Made by a program: the position numbers and the translations under genes
Notes under the pieces: generated by a model
What the model was told of the DNA's origin: nothing
Seen by the model: the letters and a program-made list of their open reading frames with translations, nothing else
Databases searched by the model: none
Shown here: one piece after another, positions 14,510 to 25,500 of the stretch
Layout of the letters: each line of letters starts with the position of its first letter
How positions within the stretch are numbered: position 1 is the stretch's first letter
DNA from: Neurospora tetrasperma FGSC 2508
Taxonomy: Eukaryota; Ascomycota; Sordariomycetes; Sordariales; Sordariaceae
NCBI RefSeq assembly: GCF_000213175.1
Contig: NW_009799179.1
Coordinates: forward strand, 5,035,276 to 5,099,275
Reading direction: 5' to 3'
DNA: 64,000 nt

Positions 14510-14735
14510 TAGTATTATAGGGTTAGCCTATAATATAATTGCACTGTACGCCTCCAGTCTAGAGCTATCGACGGCTCTAGTTACGTATAGTCCTACGTGC
14601 GTGCACGTGTACGGACTAGCCTAGACTAGGCTCTCACCTATATAGCTAGTTCTCTACGCACACTTCCCTTCTCCTCCCTCGTATAACAACGTATATCATA
14701 CCTTACCCCCAACGGTGCCCTCTCGCCCCGTGATA
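14510..14735 (+). repeat. 3' LTR of the Ty3/gypsy-type fossil
   Basis: It is the direct repeat of 7351-7576, followed by a G-run (14736-14743) that matches the G-run before the 5' LTR. Confidence 0.9.
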
Positions 14736-14945
14736 GGGGGGGGAGATTGTAAATTATTAGATTTTTGGGATTATTTGCTATAATATTAGAAAATTATTAG
14801 ATTATACTATAAATTAGTAAAATTAAGTATAGATAGGATTATTTACTATATTACTAAAAACATTAGATTATTTTAGTAATTAGTAAAATTAATTATATAT
14901 ATAATAATTTAATTAATTATTTAGTTACCCTCCTACTTCTTATTT

Positions 14946-15900
14946 CTACCGGTTAATATACCCCTCCTTTATTTTTTTATTTAATTTTAACTACGTATTA
15001 GTAAAGAGAGGGTAATTTACAAAATAATTAATATAATTTATTATTTCTTCTTCCTCTAATTTATTAAACTTATAGTAGAGATTTTTAACTACAAAGGTAA
15101 CGTTATTAAATTTAGCTACTTTAAGAGATTGTAGCAACACTACTACTTTTTCTATTGACGAATTAAGAAATTCGATTGCGTTTTTTCCCTTCCTTTTACT
15201 ACCGCTAATAATATAAGAGTTTATATCGATAAAAGGAGTTTCGCTATTTAGTAGCGGGGTTAAAATAAGATTTATATCCCTCCTATACCACTACACCTTA
15301 GTAAATCTCTTTATAAGTAGGGTAACTTCTTCGATTTTATTATCGTTTCTATTATTATCGTTGGACGAAACCGCGTTATCCCTACTATTATTATTATTAT
15401 TATTAAAACTAACGCTATTATTAAGTAGTTTATTTACTTACGAATCTCCCGGCTCGGCAATATTATTCCCGGAAGCTTTAGTACGAAAGAATACTTTAGA
15501 ATATATATTTATATTACTAAGCAGTTACTTTATTAATTAGTCGACTATATAACTTTTAATATTCTTCCGCTTACAAAATGCCTCCTAGTTTTATATAGAT
15601 ATTTTAGGTAGTTTAATATTAGGATTTAACGAAGCGCTAAATATAAAAAAGTTTCCTTTCAATTACGATACTACTATTATTTAGTATTGAATTTGGTTTT
15701 AATATACTTTATAGTCTAAATATATTCGTTTTAAACTTCATTATATTTATTTCTTACCTCTTCCTATACTTTAGTAAAGTCCTTTTATTAAATAGAATTA
15801 AATATTTTCCCCCTCTTACAATTAAGGAACTATATTATTATAGTAGCGGTTATAGAGGTAATTTAATTAATACGCTTTTTTTTAAAAGGTAGTTTAAATT
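14946..15900 (-). pseudogene. Possible second-gene relic of the Harbinger-type element
   Basis: On the minus strand, about 390 bases (15337 down to 14946) stay almost open despite heavy AT bias. The few stops lie where RIP would turn TGG or CAA into stops. The product is Lys/Glu-rich in its C-terminal half, with a KFNKLEEEEI stretch. Upstream (15400-15900) the frame is too damaged to read. Autonomous PIF/Harbinger elements usually carry a second gene with a Myb/SANT-like domain; position and convergent orientation fit, but I could not show that domain. Confidence 0.35.
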
Positions 15901-16514
15901 AGTACTTCCTTTTTTAAAGATATAGTAGGGGTAGTATACTATCTTATACTATACTCTAAGGCGGTTAAATACTATTTAGGGACGTTGTTATAATATTGTA
16001 ATAGATTTTAAACGGTTAACTCTCGTCTAATTAATTATTATTAATTTAATTATAATCTATTAGGTAGAGAAGTTAGCTCTCGTTGAGGGTAAGGAAATTG
16101 GGTAGATTATTATTATTAGTAGGCAGTTTAAGAATATTATGAAGAAGTTATAAGAGCGGGTTATTAAGATTATTATTTTACTCTCTGCTTTTAACATTTA
16201 ATAAACTTAATAATAGTAAAATATTCGAACTACTTTGAGGGATGAAATATAGGTCTTAGGCGTTTATTTTTTCAGATTGGGACGTATTTTGGTTGGTGTT
16301 TTACATATAAGTCGGAATATAGCTAGGTTCTAGACTTCAGTAGGGTTTAACCTTATTTTTTAGGCGATATTTATAGGGCAGTAAGAAAGGTCTTAGCCAA
16401 CTACGCTATAAACAGTTAAGTCTAGCTATTACTATACTAATATAGCGCTAAAGTAGTATAGTCGTATTAATCTACCTATTTTACTTGGTTGTAGATGAGA
16501 GGGAGTAACGAAAT

Positions 16515-16555
16515 ATTCAAACTTTTACTATAAAAAGTTTGAGCCGATCTAGGCC
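16515..16555 (-). repeat. Right terminal inverted repeat of the Harbinger-type element
   Basis: It is the inverted partner of 5665-5705 and is followed by TAA at 16556-16558. It holds the same subterminal structure, TCAAACT at 16517-16523 and AGTTTGA at 16536-16542 with a 12-nt spacer. That the small inverted repeat is kept at both ends suggests a transposase-binding or hairpin role; this is inference. Confidence 0.85.
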
Positions 16556-16558
16556 TAA

Positions 16559-18476
16559 CTCACCCAAGGTGGATGATGTTTCTGTTTCTCCTCTCCCACT
16601 CGCTTGACATTTCATTTTCCCCCTCGTTGCTGTCCACACTTTGTTTGTAAGGCGGTGGTCGGTGCAGTGGTGCTAAAGGCCAAGAAAGTGCTCAGGTGCT
16701 TACGTAGTTCTCGTAGGTAATTCATGACGTAGATAGCAGGCGCCGTGCCCGCAACCCAGGAACGCCTCTCTTCTTGGCTGGCCGGCTACGGGTTTGCGGT
16801 ACTTAACAATAGACGCTGTTCTGTTCTATTCCTGAAAATGAATCTCGTCGACGTCGAGTCGTCCGTCCTTGGTAGGTTGCGTGCCCCCCCTCCCCTCCTC
16901 TGAGAGCAAAGAGGGGTGTGGCTGCTGTCTTTGCTGGGCGTTGGCTGGTTGGTCGCTAACAACACTTTAACTTCCGGCTTCTTCATGCGTCCTCGTCATA
17001 TAATTTCCCTTTTCAGTGCCTCCCTCCGGACCTGGTCCATGTCGATATCCACGCACTTGGTACCCTCCGTGTAGATCATGCGACGGAAATGAGATCGGGG
17101 GATGGGGTAAGAGAGGGATGATCGTTCCTTTCTCGACATTTTTGTGATCTCTTGATCAGTCAGCAACAGCCATCGTGATGTTCACTCCCCCTCTTTTGCT
17201 GTTTTGCGGTTTAGCCCATGAAACCGTTTTTCCCCTTGCCGTCAAGGGTTAGGGCAAATGCCCGCATTGTGTTTTCTGTTGTCTTACAGAGGGACGATGA
17301 TTTGCAATATGCTTCAAGCGACCGGCCGGCCTTGTCAATTTAGGTCGTTCAGTCACAGTGACGGTAGGTAGTTGTTGCACGCTTTAGAGAAATTGTTAAA
17401 GTTGCAACAAAAATTGCTGGGCGCACAACTGAAAGATTGCAGTGATTGATGCCATGTGAAACGACGCACATTGTGGTAGGAGTGTGTAGCGAACAACGTA
17501 CAAAAACTGACGTCGGTTCATATTTCTGGTCCAACAGCTACAAGACGACAAAGGATGCATTGTTGCACAAAACTCACTCGACTATAAACCACCAGTCGTG
17601 TGGCTCTTCGTTCGGGCTGAAGAAGGAAGCCTGTAATTCCCACCAAACCACATTATTCAAGTCATTCCACCAAGCACATCTGTCAAAGTCATGTCAGAGA
17701 ATGGACAGATCAAAACCCAGTGCTTCAATTTTTGACGATTTCTCGCTCGTATCAAGTTTTGTCGAACATTGTGCATTGATAATTTTGAAGTCCGCCCTAT
17801 CCATCCTCATGCAAACGTTGATTCCCGGCTTTGCTCTTCAACTTCTTCTGTTGAAGGACAGCGCGTAATGCTAAATATACAATCGCCCATAGAAGGGCAT
17901 CCCGCTCCATAGACATTATGTGAACGTGTGGGGATATGAAAGAATTGAAAAAATAAAAAAGAGAAAACAAAAAACAGCCGCCAATTCATGCCAAGTGCGA
18001 GCCATTTCTTTGGTTCTCGCATGTCATCTCCGCGTGAACGCCCGTGTAAATGCTGAAGCAAGCCAAACCCGTTTCGCGCCGTGGAAGCTTTTTTGTGAGT
18101 AGCCAACCCTAAAGGTCATCCCTGAAACCCCTTTAGACCCTGTAGACCCTAGACCGTGACCTGCCGTTCCGAAAAGAGACCCCGATCTTTTGAGACTGTA
18201 AAACGCATACAGGTCGTTGTGTGTACCTGTTGTTGAACGATATGAAATCTCTGCCGGCCCCAAGCAGTGATGCGCTATTTGTATGCGGTGATTTGTCGCC
18301 CTTTTCCCCCGTAAACACATGCCAGGCTTTGTAGGAATGATCCCTGCATATGAAACCCGATTTCCCATGGAGATGGTGATAACACTTCTCTCAAAACCTT
18401 TCATGCCAATCCGGACCGTCTAGGCTGGTTGTATAACGTATGAGGTGTGAATAGAAAAGAAACGAAGATTGGCCGC
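16559..18476. other. Intergenic between transposon island and zinc-finger gene
   Basis: Base composition returns to normal within a few bases of the right inverted repeat, so RIP did not visibly spread outward. No open frame has recognisable features. The part near 18400 is probably 3' UTR of the zinc-finger gene. Confidence 0.6.
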
Positions 18477-19507
18477 CTAGGCAGATGCGCCGTTGTTGCT
18501 GTTGCCACTGCTTCTGCCGTTGCTGCTCTCAAAACTGTGGCAGCCACGCTCATGACGCTTCATGTTACTGCGAACGCTGAAGGCCTTTCCGCAGCCTGCA
18601 TGGGGGCACTTGAAAGGCTTCTCACCAGTGTGAGAGTGGCTGTGGATTCGCAATGAGCTCGGTCGAGAGAAGGCCTTGTTGCAAGTCTGGCAGATGTACC
18701 GGTCTTGAGACTGCGGAAAAGATGCAGTGGAAGAAGGAGCAATATAGTGGTGATGTTGCCAAGGGTTGGCTCCCGTGACTGGTGCGAGAGTGACTGGAAC
18801 TGGCACAGCAGGGGTGAAAGTCTAAAGCAAATGTTAGATAACTTTCATCTGTTGGATCTGGCTGATTGTTCTCACCTGAGGGAGTGGTCGCTGATAATAC
18901 AAGCCCGACATCTGCTGCTGCGGAGGGGGTGTCGGCTGCATGGGAGGGTAATAAGGGTTCATGCCTGACTGACTCGAGTAGCCGGCTGACGACGGGTACT
19001 GTGTTTGGAAGGTTGATGACTGAACAGGGGCTCTGGGTGCAGCAGTGGCCATCTGCCGGGAGTCGGCTTCATGCTGGCTCAAAGGCGGCGTGGTCTCATA
19101 GTAGTAGTTGGAGCTGCCCTGAGACTGGCTTGCTGGCTTGCTTGAAGGAGAGCGGTATCCTTCAAAAGAAGCTTCCGAAGACATGGGAGGACTAGGGGGG
19201 AGGTTCGCCCTGATCGATGCTGGGTTGCCAAACTGGGAAGAGTTGGGACGGTTGTCAGGCTTTGAGAAGTGCACTGAAGAACGGTTAGTCTCGTGCAGTT
19301 CCCTCATATCAAGATAGGTTGACCGGTCATACATTGCTGAGACTGAGGAGATGTCTCTGAGGTAGGAGATCCCTGATCGGCCATGACAAGCAGGTTCGAA
19401 ATCGAGGGCAGGGAGCACTTGTTGGAGTCGTCCAAAGGAGGGGAGGGTGGCGGAGCGAAGCCATAAGGCTGGGCAGGATATTGAGGCGTTAACGTCGTGG
19501 GTGCCAT
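18477..19507 (-). CDS. C2H2 zinc-finger transcriptional regulator (MtfA-like)
   Basis: Three exons, 19507-19333, 19273-18876 and 18821-18477, give 305 residues. The introns (59 and 54 nt) have GTATG and GTGAG donors, CTAAC branch sites and CAG/TAG acceptors, and the phases agree. Two adjacent C2H2 fingers lie near the C-terminus: Cys235, Cys238, His251, His255 and Cys263, Cys268, His281, His286, joined by a TGEKPF linker. The N-terminus has a conserved box KCSLPSISNLL at residues 30-40, after a PPPSPP stretch. The middle is Gln/Pro/Ser-rich and probably disordered. The box plus fingers recall the Aspergillus MtfA group of development and secondary-metabolism regulators; this is from memory, and the exact orthologue is not established. 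It probably acts in the nucleus as a DNA-binding regulator. The start is the first ATG of the frame carrying the N-terminal box. Upstream lie about 11.9 kb without a convincing gene. Confidence 0.9.
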
Positions 19508-22500
19508 TTTGATGTCGGTATGTGAGGTTGAAGTGTAGTGGACCGGTCTGTGTTGACGATATTACTACTGCCTTTGATCGAGACGAAATGGTGCGTGATA
19601 AAAAGTATCGCTTGGTGAAGTCGGATACGTGTAGTTGATTTTGGTGGTTCAAAGCAGTAACAGTGATGATGTCGTTTCTTTGTCTTTCAGACCCAAGCTT
19701 TGAAGCGGGCAGGGAGGTGAGAGGAGGGGGGCTAGCTTATGTATGCCGAAATCCAAAAGAAGCTTGTTGACGGTGGATGGGGTGGACAAGGTTGTTCTGT
19801 ACATGGTACCATTTAGATCTCCCGAGGGCATGGAGACAAGAGTGGATGATACGGTGCCCCCTACAGGTTGATCCCCGGAGGACCAAGGCCATCAGTGGGT
19901 CAATTCACTTGTTGTCACAAATTATGGTGTGGGTCTACCGGGCGGTGGGCTTGGGGCCTTCCAGCGACAGAACCTTGGGTGGTGCTGTGCAGCAGCAAGG
20001 CCAGGGACCAGGGCTCTCAGGGCTACAGGTGAGTGTTGATCAGATGGATAGAAGGAGTGGGTGAAGTGTACCGTAAAATACAGAGTACCTGGTAAGTAAG
20101 GGAGCCTGCAGTGTCCAGCAAAGGTACTGGCATATATTAGCTCCTGCTATATGCGACCTCTGACATCGGCTGCATCGGGGTTGCCCTTGTTGATACCATG
20201 TGCTCCCTAACCCGTCGTCTGTAAACACGGATAACTTGCCGTCCGTATACAGAGCTGCGATCTTCTCGAAGGACAAAAGGCGAATAGGCTCGCCAAGGTT
20301 GATCGATCTCCAGAGACACAAAACGGTCGAGACCCGATGTCAGTGAAGGACCCCCGAGTTGGCCGAGTCAGTTCCTTCTCAAACCTGATTTCACAGCCGG
20401 GATCCCCACGTTTCTTGTGTAATTAAGAAGTCGGCAGGAAAGGATCATCATGATACACCCACCTCTCCCAAACTAGAGGGGTTTTCAAGTACGCAAGGCG
20501 GAGGAGTCCTGGATTCTTAGAGATACGCCTGCGGTAGCAAAACAGGCTCGCAAATTCGACGGAGGTCTGTCTGGTCACCACACCCGTGATGTGTTGGAAC
20601 AGAAAGGATCGTCCTTCTACAGTGGGGATCCCTTGTACCAGCCAAGCCAGTGTAGCTTGCCGTTTTGATGGGCTTGCATACGCCGTGAGGCGCTTGACTG
20701 AAAAAGGATACATGCCCGTTCTTAAGAACTGGTCTGTGTCCACCATCAGCCCCTGGCTGTCACGAACGCGCTCTGGGCGTCTGGGAACCAGAGGACCCCT
20801 GAAGCTTTGGGCAAGACTTGAGACGAGGAGCAGCACCGACATTTTATAAGTCCGATCATCTGCATGGATATGCGGATTTGGGCGAGCCGCCACAGCTTTC
20901 AAGAGTGCAGTCTCCGGGAACGTGCTTGGCTTCTGCTGTGACCGGATTGTCGACATATTTTTATGCCGTACCCATCTTCCCACCCTGTCAAACGGCCTTT
21001 CAAAACAAATACCACTTTTTTAAGGTTAAGATGGCTCGTGTCCCTGTTCAGATCAGAATATCTGGTTAAATCGGGGGTCTGGAATGGAACTTTGTACCTT
21101 ATAGCAGCACCTCGGGTATGGGCTATCGCACAGACTACCTGATCTTCCTCATCCACGACGTAGAAACAGATGCCCTGCTTCACTTCCTGACAGTTGGTGT
21201 ACGTAGACCTGTACACTAGCGTACGTCGTTCACACTGATGCCGCTCTGCAGGCCGTACTCGATCAACAATTGACAGGACCGAAAAGTGACCTATCTCTTG
21301 AGGTGCAGGCGACGCCATGTAGTCCTGGCGAGCATCCTCAATAATCGAGAAGAAATTGCTGCACGTGAGGGCCATGCGAATCTTGGAATAGAAGCGCCGA
21401 TCCTCTGTTTAACTGGAGCAAGGTGCATACGTTACGCGGGTGGTAGAAAGGTTACGTACATCTACCCAGTACGGCGACGATCCAAAAACCGGAACAGTCT
21501 CAGCAGCGAAGGAATCGGTGACATCCTCAGATCTCTGCGGAGCAAGGGTTGCTCACAATGATCCCACTGAAGGGTCCCCTTTCGGTCATTACCGTGACTG
21601 CCGTGGCCAATGGCACGGTTACGGTCGCTTGCGAAGTTGCGTAGCCCAGGAATCAGAATCACAGCATGGAGTGCTACACGAAGTGCCCCAACATCAGTAC
21701 GCAATCACCCATTTACATAGCACAAGAACTATATACATACCGATGCGGTATTTTACCAACCGATAGTTTGAGAACGTTCTGACCGGTTGCCGGTAGCTTC
21801 GTGACAGTGGTTCTCGTATCCTCCAGAGTATATATACAGCCCTGTGTTCTGGGTCGAGCCGTCACATCTGTCAAGGTCATATCCTGTGGAGAGAAGCGAA
21901 GCTATATTGATATCATCCTCAGACGGTTTCTGGAGAAATAGTCTCGGGGGGGTTCCAGAAACGAAGCTAATCTCCAGCGATCGTCGGTTGTGTAATCCGG
22001 AGGGCAGGGTTGCTTCGGGAAACAATATGATACTGTGTACATCGTTCGGGTACATCGGTGGACGCTATACATGGGAGTCGGTCAGACAGGGGGCTTTGTC
22101 TGGGGCACGAGATTGGTACTTACGTGGTAAATGGGTACATGGGGGGTTGGGGTTTAGGGGTCCGTGATCGACGGTAGAAGCGAGTCGTGATGACTGGAGA
22201 ATGCGACGGAAAGCGGACAGCTTGTCTGGTCCTGTGTTTGGTATTGAGCAGGGGGTGTTTCCAGCGGCAGTGGGAAAGGCCTGGGTGCAGAAATGACTGC
22301 TCTCCCTCTGCTTCCGTCAGGCATTTGCGTCAAGACAACGGCGGGTCATCAATTGCTGTGGCACACCCGAGGCACCTAGACCACGGTCTGGTGTAGGGCG
22401 GTTTTGTTGCAAGACGATTGATGGCGGGCTAGCGTTCCGAAGAAGGGCAGTCTGTCACCGACCTCGATTTGGGCCGGTTCCCCGCGCCTGTGCCACTGCC

Positions 22501-25500
22501 ATGCGACTCCCGCGGGAATGACAGACGTGGATGTAGACTAAGTACCTTGCCTTTACATTCTAACAGCCTCTACAGCCCGGGCATGCCAACGGGCAGAGGG
22601 GTCTGACGGGATGGTTGGCGGCCCGGTGACAACTTTTGTGTAGCCATGGCGGACTCGGAGGCCACTTTGGGTTGTCGCGGGTCGCTTGTTACACTGGAGA
22701 AGTAGAGGAAGGACCTGGCAGCTGCAGCCTTACGAAGGTAGGCCGGCATGAGGTCATCCGGATGGCCAGACGGCTTAGTATCCAACCCATCGTCTCGGGC
22801 ATCTTGATCTGAATCTCCATCTGTCTTGCAATGTCCAAACACTACGCGGTGTCGTAAGCGTGCAGCGCCACACGACACACTGGACCACAAGCTCGGGATG
22901 CCCAGTCTGAAGCGACCTGAAGGTGGTCGATGTAAGAGGATCAGACATGGCGATCATAGACAGCGCGAATGACGGGAAGCGAGCGAGGTGACGACAACGA
23001 CAAGGCCAACAGGAAACAGAAGAAGAAGCTGAAGGAAAATATGATGGAAGTGCCCGCCCGCGTTGAAGCCTGCTGTGACAAGCTCGGTCCCCAGTTTACC
23101 AAATGTTCTGTCAAATGGAAGCCAACCATCCACGCCCATTTTCCTCGCTCCTTCCCTTTTTGGTGACGGAAGGCTTGTCAGCGCTTGGGCCACCTCACCT
23201 CCCAAGTTCCATCGCCTGCATCCCACCTTGCTGACAATTGTATGTAATTGTGGCCTGACTTTTTCTCCAATGGGGCAAAGCACCGCCTGGAAACCGCTCG
23301 CGGAGCCAGCTACCGCACGCAGCGACGACGACGCGACAGTGCGAGATCGCCAAATACCTCCCGCCGACACTTTGGGAGTTCCGTCACACTACAGTAGGTC
23401 TTTGGCTTCCTCACCGATCATCGATGCCGCGCGCCGGTGCCCGCAAGGCCGTCTGGATCTTTGCCTTGTACCTGGCCCGTCCAGATCACTGGACTCTTGG
23501 GAGATGCACAATGGAATCATTCCTGTATCCGCCTACGGAGCCCAAGAGGGAGCTAAATCACCTAGGGCCGTGACCAGCCGAGTCAGCTAAGAGACCCTTC
23601 GCACCGATTCGGTACGAGAGCTCCTCGTCCAAGCGTTCTGCAGGCGGCCGGAGGATTTTCAGGACCCAGGCACTGACATGCCGGCCTCAGCAGTGGAGCT
23701 GCTCCCATACACCGGCCCGGCCGTGATTTGCATCATGGGCCGAGGAACCGGACTCCAAGCACGACCAGGCACACCCAGGGTCCTATCAGACCTGAGCTCG
23801 ACCGATCCCATAACCGGACCTTTCATGATCTCAGTGAGACATTGGCGATATAAACATTTCGAGTGTTTTACCAGGCGACATGATTTGGAACGCTTCATGT
23901 GAACGATAGGACACTACCAACTCTGACCGGAAACAATACGAAGGGAGTGGGTGACTCTCGTCGGACCCAAGAGAGATTGCATATAAGAAGGGAGGTAAGC
24001 ACCAACCGACATTGATACAAGTCCGCTTGACAGCCGTGAGGCAAGGCTGGGGAATTGGAATCTGGAAGTAGAAGATATTGCCTCGTTTTTCCTTCCTCCA
24101 TCCCATGTCGCGTTTCGCAGACAGGCTCGGCTGGCGATGAGCAGATACGACGTGAAACATTTACAGGCTGCCCGCGGTATCTCGGGATTGAAGGAATTTT
24201 CTGTATCTTTCATCTTCGTTTTTTGGTTCAAGAAGTCGCGTGCGTGCTTCTTCTCGCCACAGCCGGTCAAACGGATCACTGTAGTCCAAGATTTGGCGGT
24301 ACAGCCTCTTGATGGCCAGGAGCGGTGATACTTCGGTCACTCTTTTTATTGACACTCCTATAGCATAGGCATTATGAGTCGAGACGGTGCCCTGCAAGAT
24401 TTCAGGTACTTTACTTACCTTGCATATGTAGTGTGTCGCTAGCTGTTCGGGCAAAGGTGAGTAACTGTCCTTCATTCCTTGAACAGACAAAGTATCCTGT
24501 CGCTAACCTCTGTCACCAGCTCGACCAGCTAGTACCTCCCTTGGGGTGCGCACAATGACATCCAAACACACAGTCATTGATCAACCCTAGTGTACCAACG
24601 TCACTCCTGTTCAGCATGATGACGATACTTGGCCTTTGTGTCCTTTCATTGATCGACACGCCCTGCAACCCCTGCTCCTAATACTGGCGTCCCAGTGGAC
24701 GGATGCGATCCGGCCTGCGGCGATCGCGTGGCGCTGGCGTTAGCGCATGCTCGCTTAGGCCAACGAGAGGAGAGGGTGGCTTCGAGAACCACAGACGTTG
24801 GAGAGACCGGCGTGATCGGCGAGCGTTTTGGACGTTTTGAACCAAAGTTGCCTCGGGAAATATGCCACGCCCATTGCACGTTTCTCGCGCATCCCGTCAG
24901 GCAAGTCGTTTTCCTCAACCAGCTTCCTCTTTCGGAATCTTGTACATGACAACATTATGGATCTCACCATGGCAGCAACAAGCTGATTGCATCACCACCG
25001 ACTGAGATCTGACTCTCCGGGCACCATATTGCACAGCAAAGGCTACTACGTCCCTGGGAACTATATAGCTCCCTCTAATGTTGGTCTGCCGGTAAATACA
25101 TAGCAGTGTTTTGTGGTTGTGCAATACATCTGAGCGCCAGCCAGCCTCGAACACATCAAGCGACATCGACATCACTTTTTTGGGGCGTCGCTAAAAATAA
25201 CCACAGGGAGCTAGCTATTCGACAGAGTTTCCCATACCCCGCCCTACTCATCGCCCTTGGGGAACCGGAAAAATGCAATTATTCAGATGAGCAGTATACG
25301 TACCAGACCGGCTTGAGAGGGCGAGAATCGTATAGGTCGATTTTATACGTACCGGCTTGAAAAGGTAGAGGGAGTCTACCGTCTGCCAAGGTCAGTTCCG
25401 TGGCATATATTGTTGAGCACATCGTACTCAGCTTCACCAACACACCGGTTAGCGATCCGTCGATCATCGCCAGTGGGATCTACCCGACACAGCAAACGAA

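Larger units (their letters stand above)
7351..14735 (+). mobile_element. Fossil LTR retrotransposon, Ty3/gypsy type
   Basis: Two direct repeats of 226 bp (7351-7576 and 14510-14735) enclose about 6.9 kb of plus-strand retroelement sequence. The order is gag-like region, protease, reverse transcriptase, RNase H, integrase, which is the Ty3/gypsy order. A YFDD reverse-transcriptase box lies at 11616-11627, and integrase-core similarity lies near 13070-13220. A purine-rich tract directly precedes the 3' LTR. The element is broken throughout by dozens of RIP-type changes and is certainly inactive. By hand count the two LTRs differ at about 31 of 226 positions, nearly all transitions, so divergence overstates age because RIP acts in bursts. 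Confidence 0.9.
5665..16555 (+). mobile_element. Relic PIF/Harbinger-type DNA transposon split by a nested LTR element
   Basis: The AT-rich block is bounded by inverted repeats that start GGCC and are flanked on both sides by TAA (5662-5664 and 16556-16558). A 3-bp TAA/TTA duplication and GG-rich termini are typical of PIF/Harbinger elements. Without the nested retroelement (7351-14735) the outer element is about 3.5 kb, a normal autonomous size. A plus-strand frame in the left half still resembles the DDE transposase of this superfamily, and a minus-strand open stretch lies in the right half, so the two genes would have been convergent. The whole element is saturated with C-to-T and G-to-A change and is dead. 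The family call rests on termini, target duplication and transposase motifs, all read by eye. Confidence 0.75.

Noticed and set aside
20423-21375. Two overlapping minus-strand frames of 186 and 158 codons
   Set aside because: I tried to read them as exons of one gene, but found no consistent intron with a branch site and no recognisable domain.
22570-22957. Possible two-exon minus-strand small gene
   Set aside because: One frame looks protein-like, but no intron with acceptable donor, branch site and acceptor joins it to an ATG.
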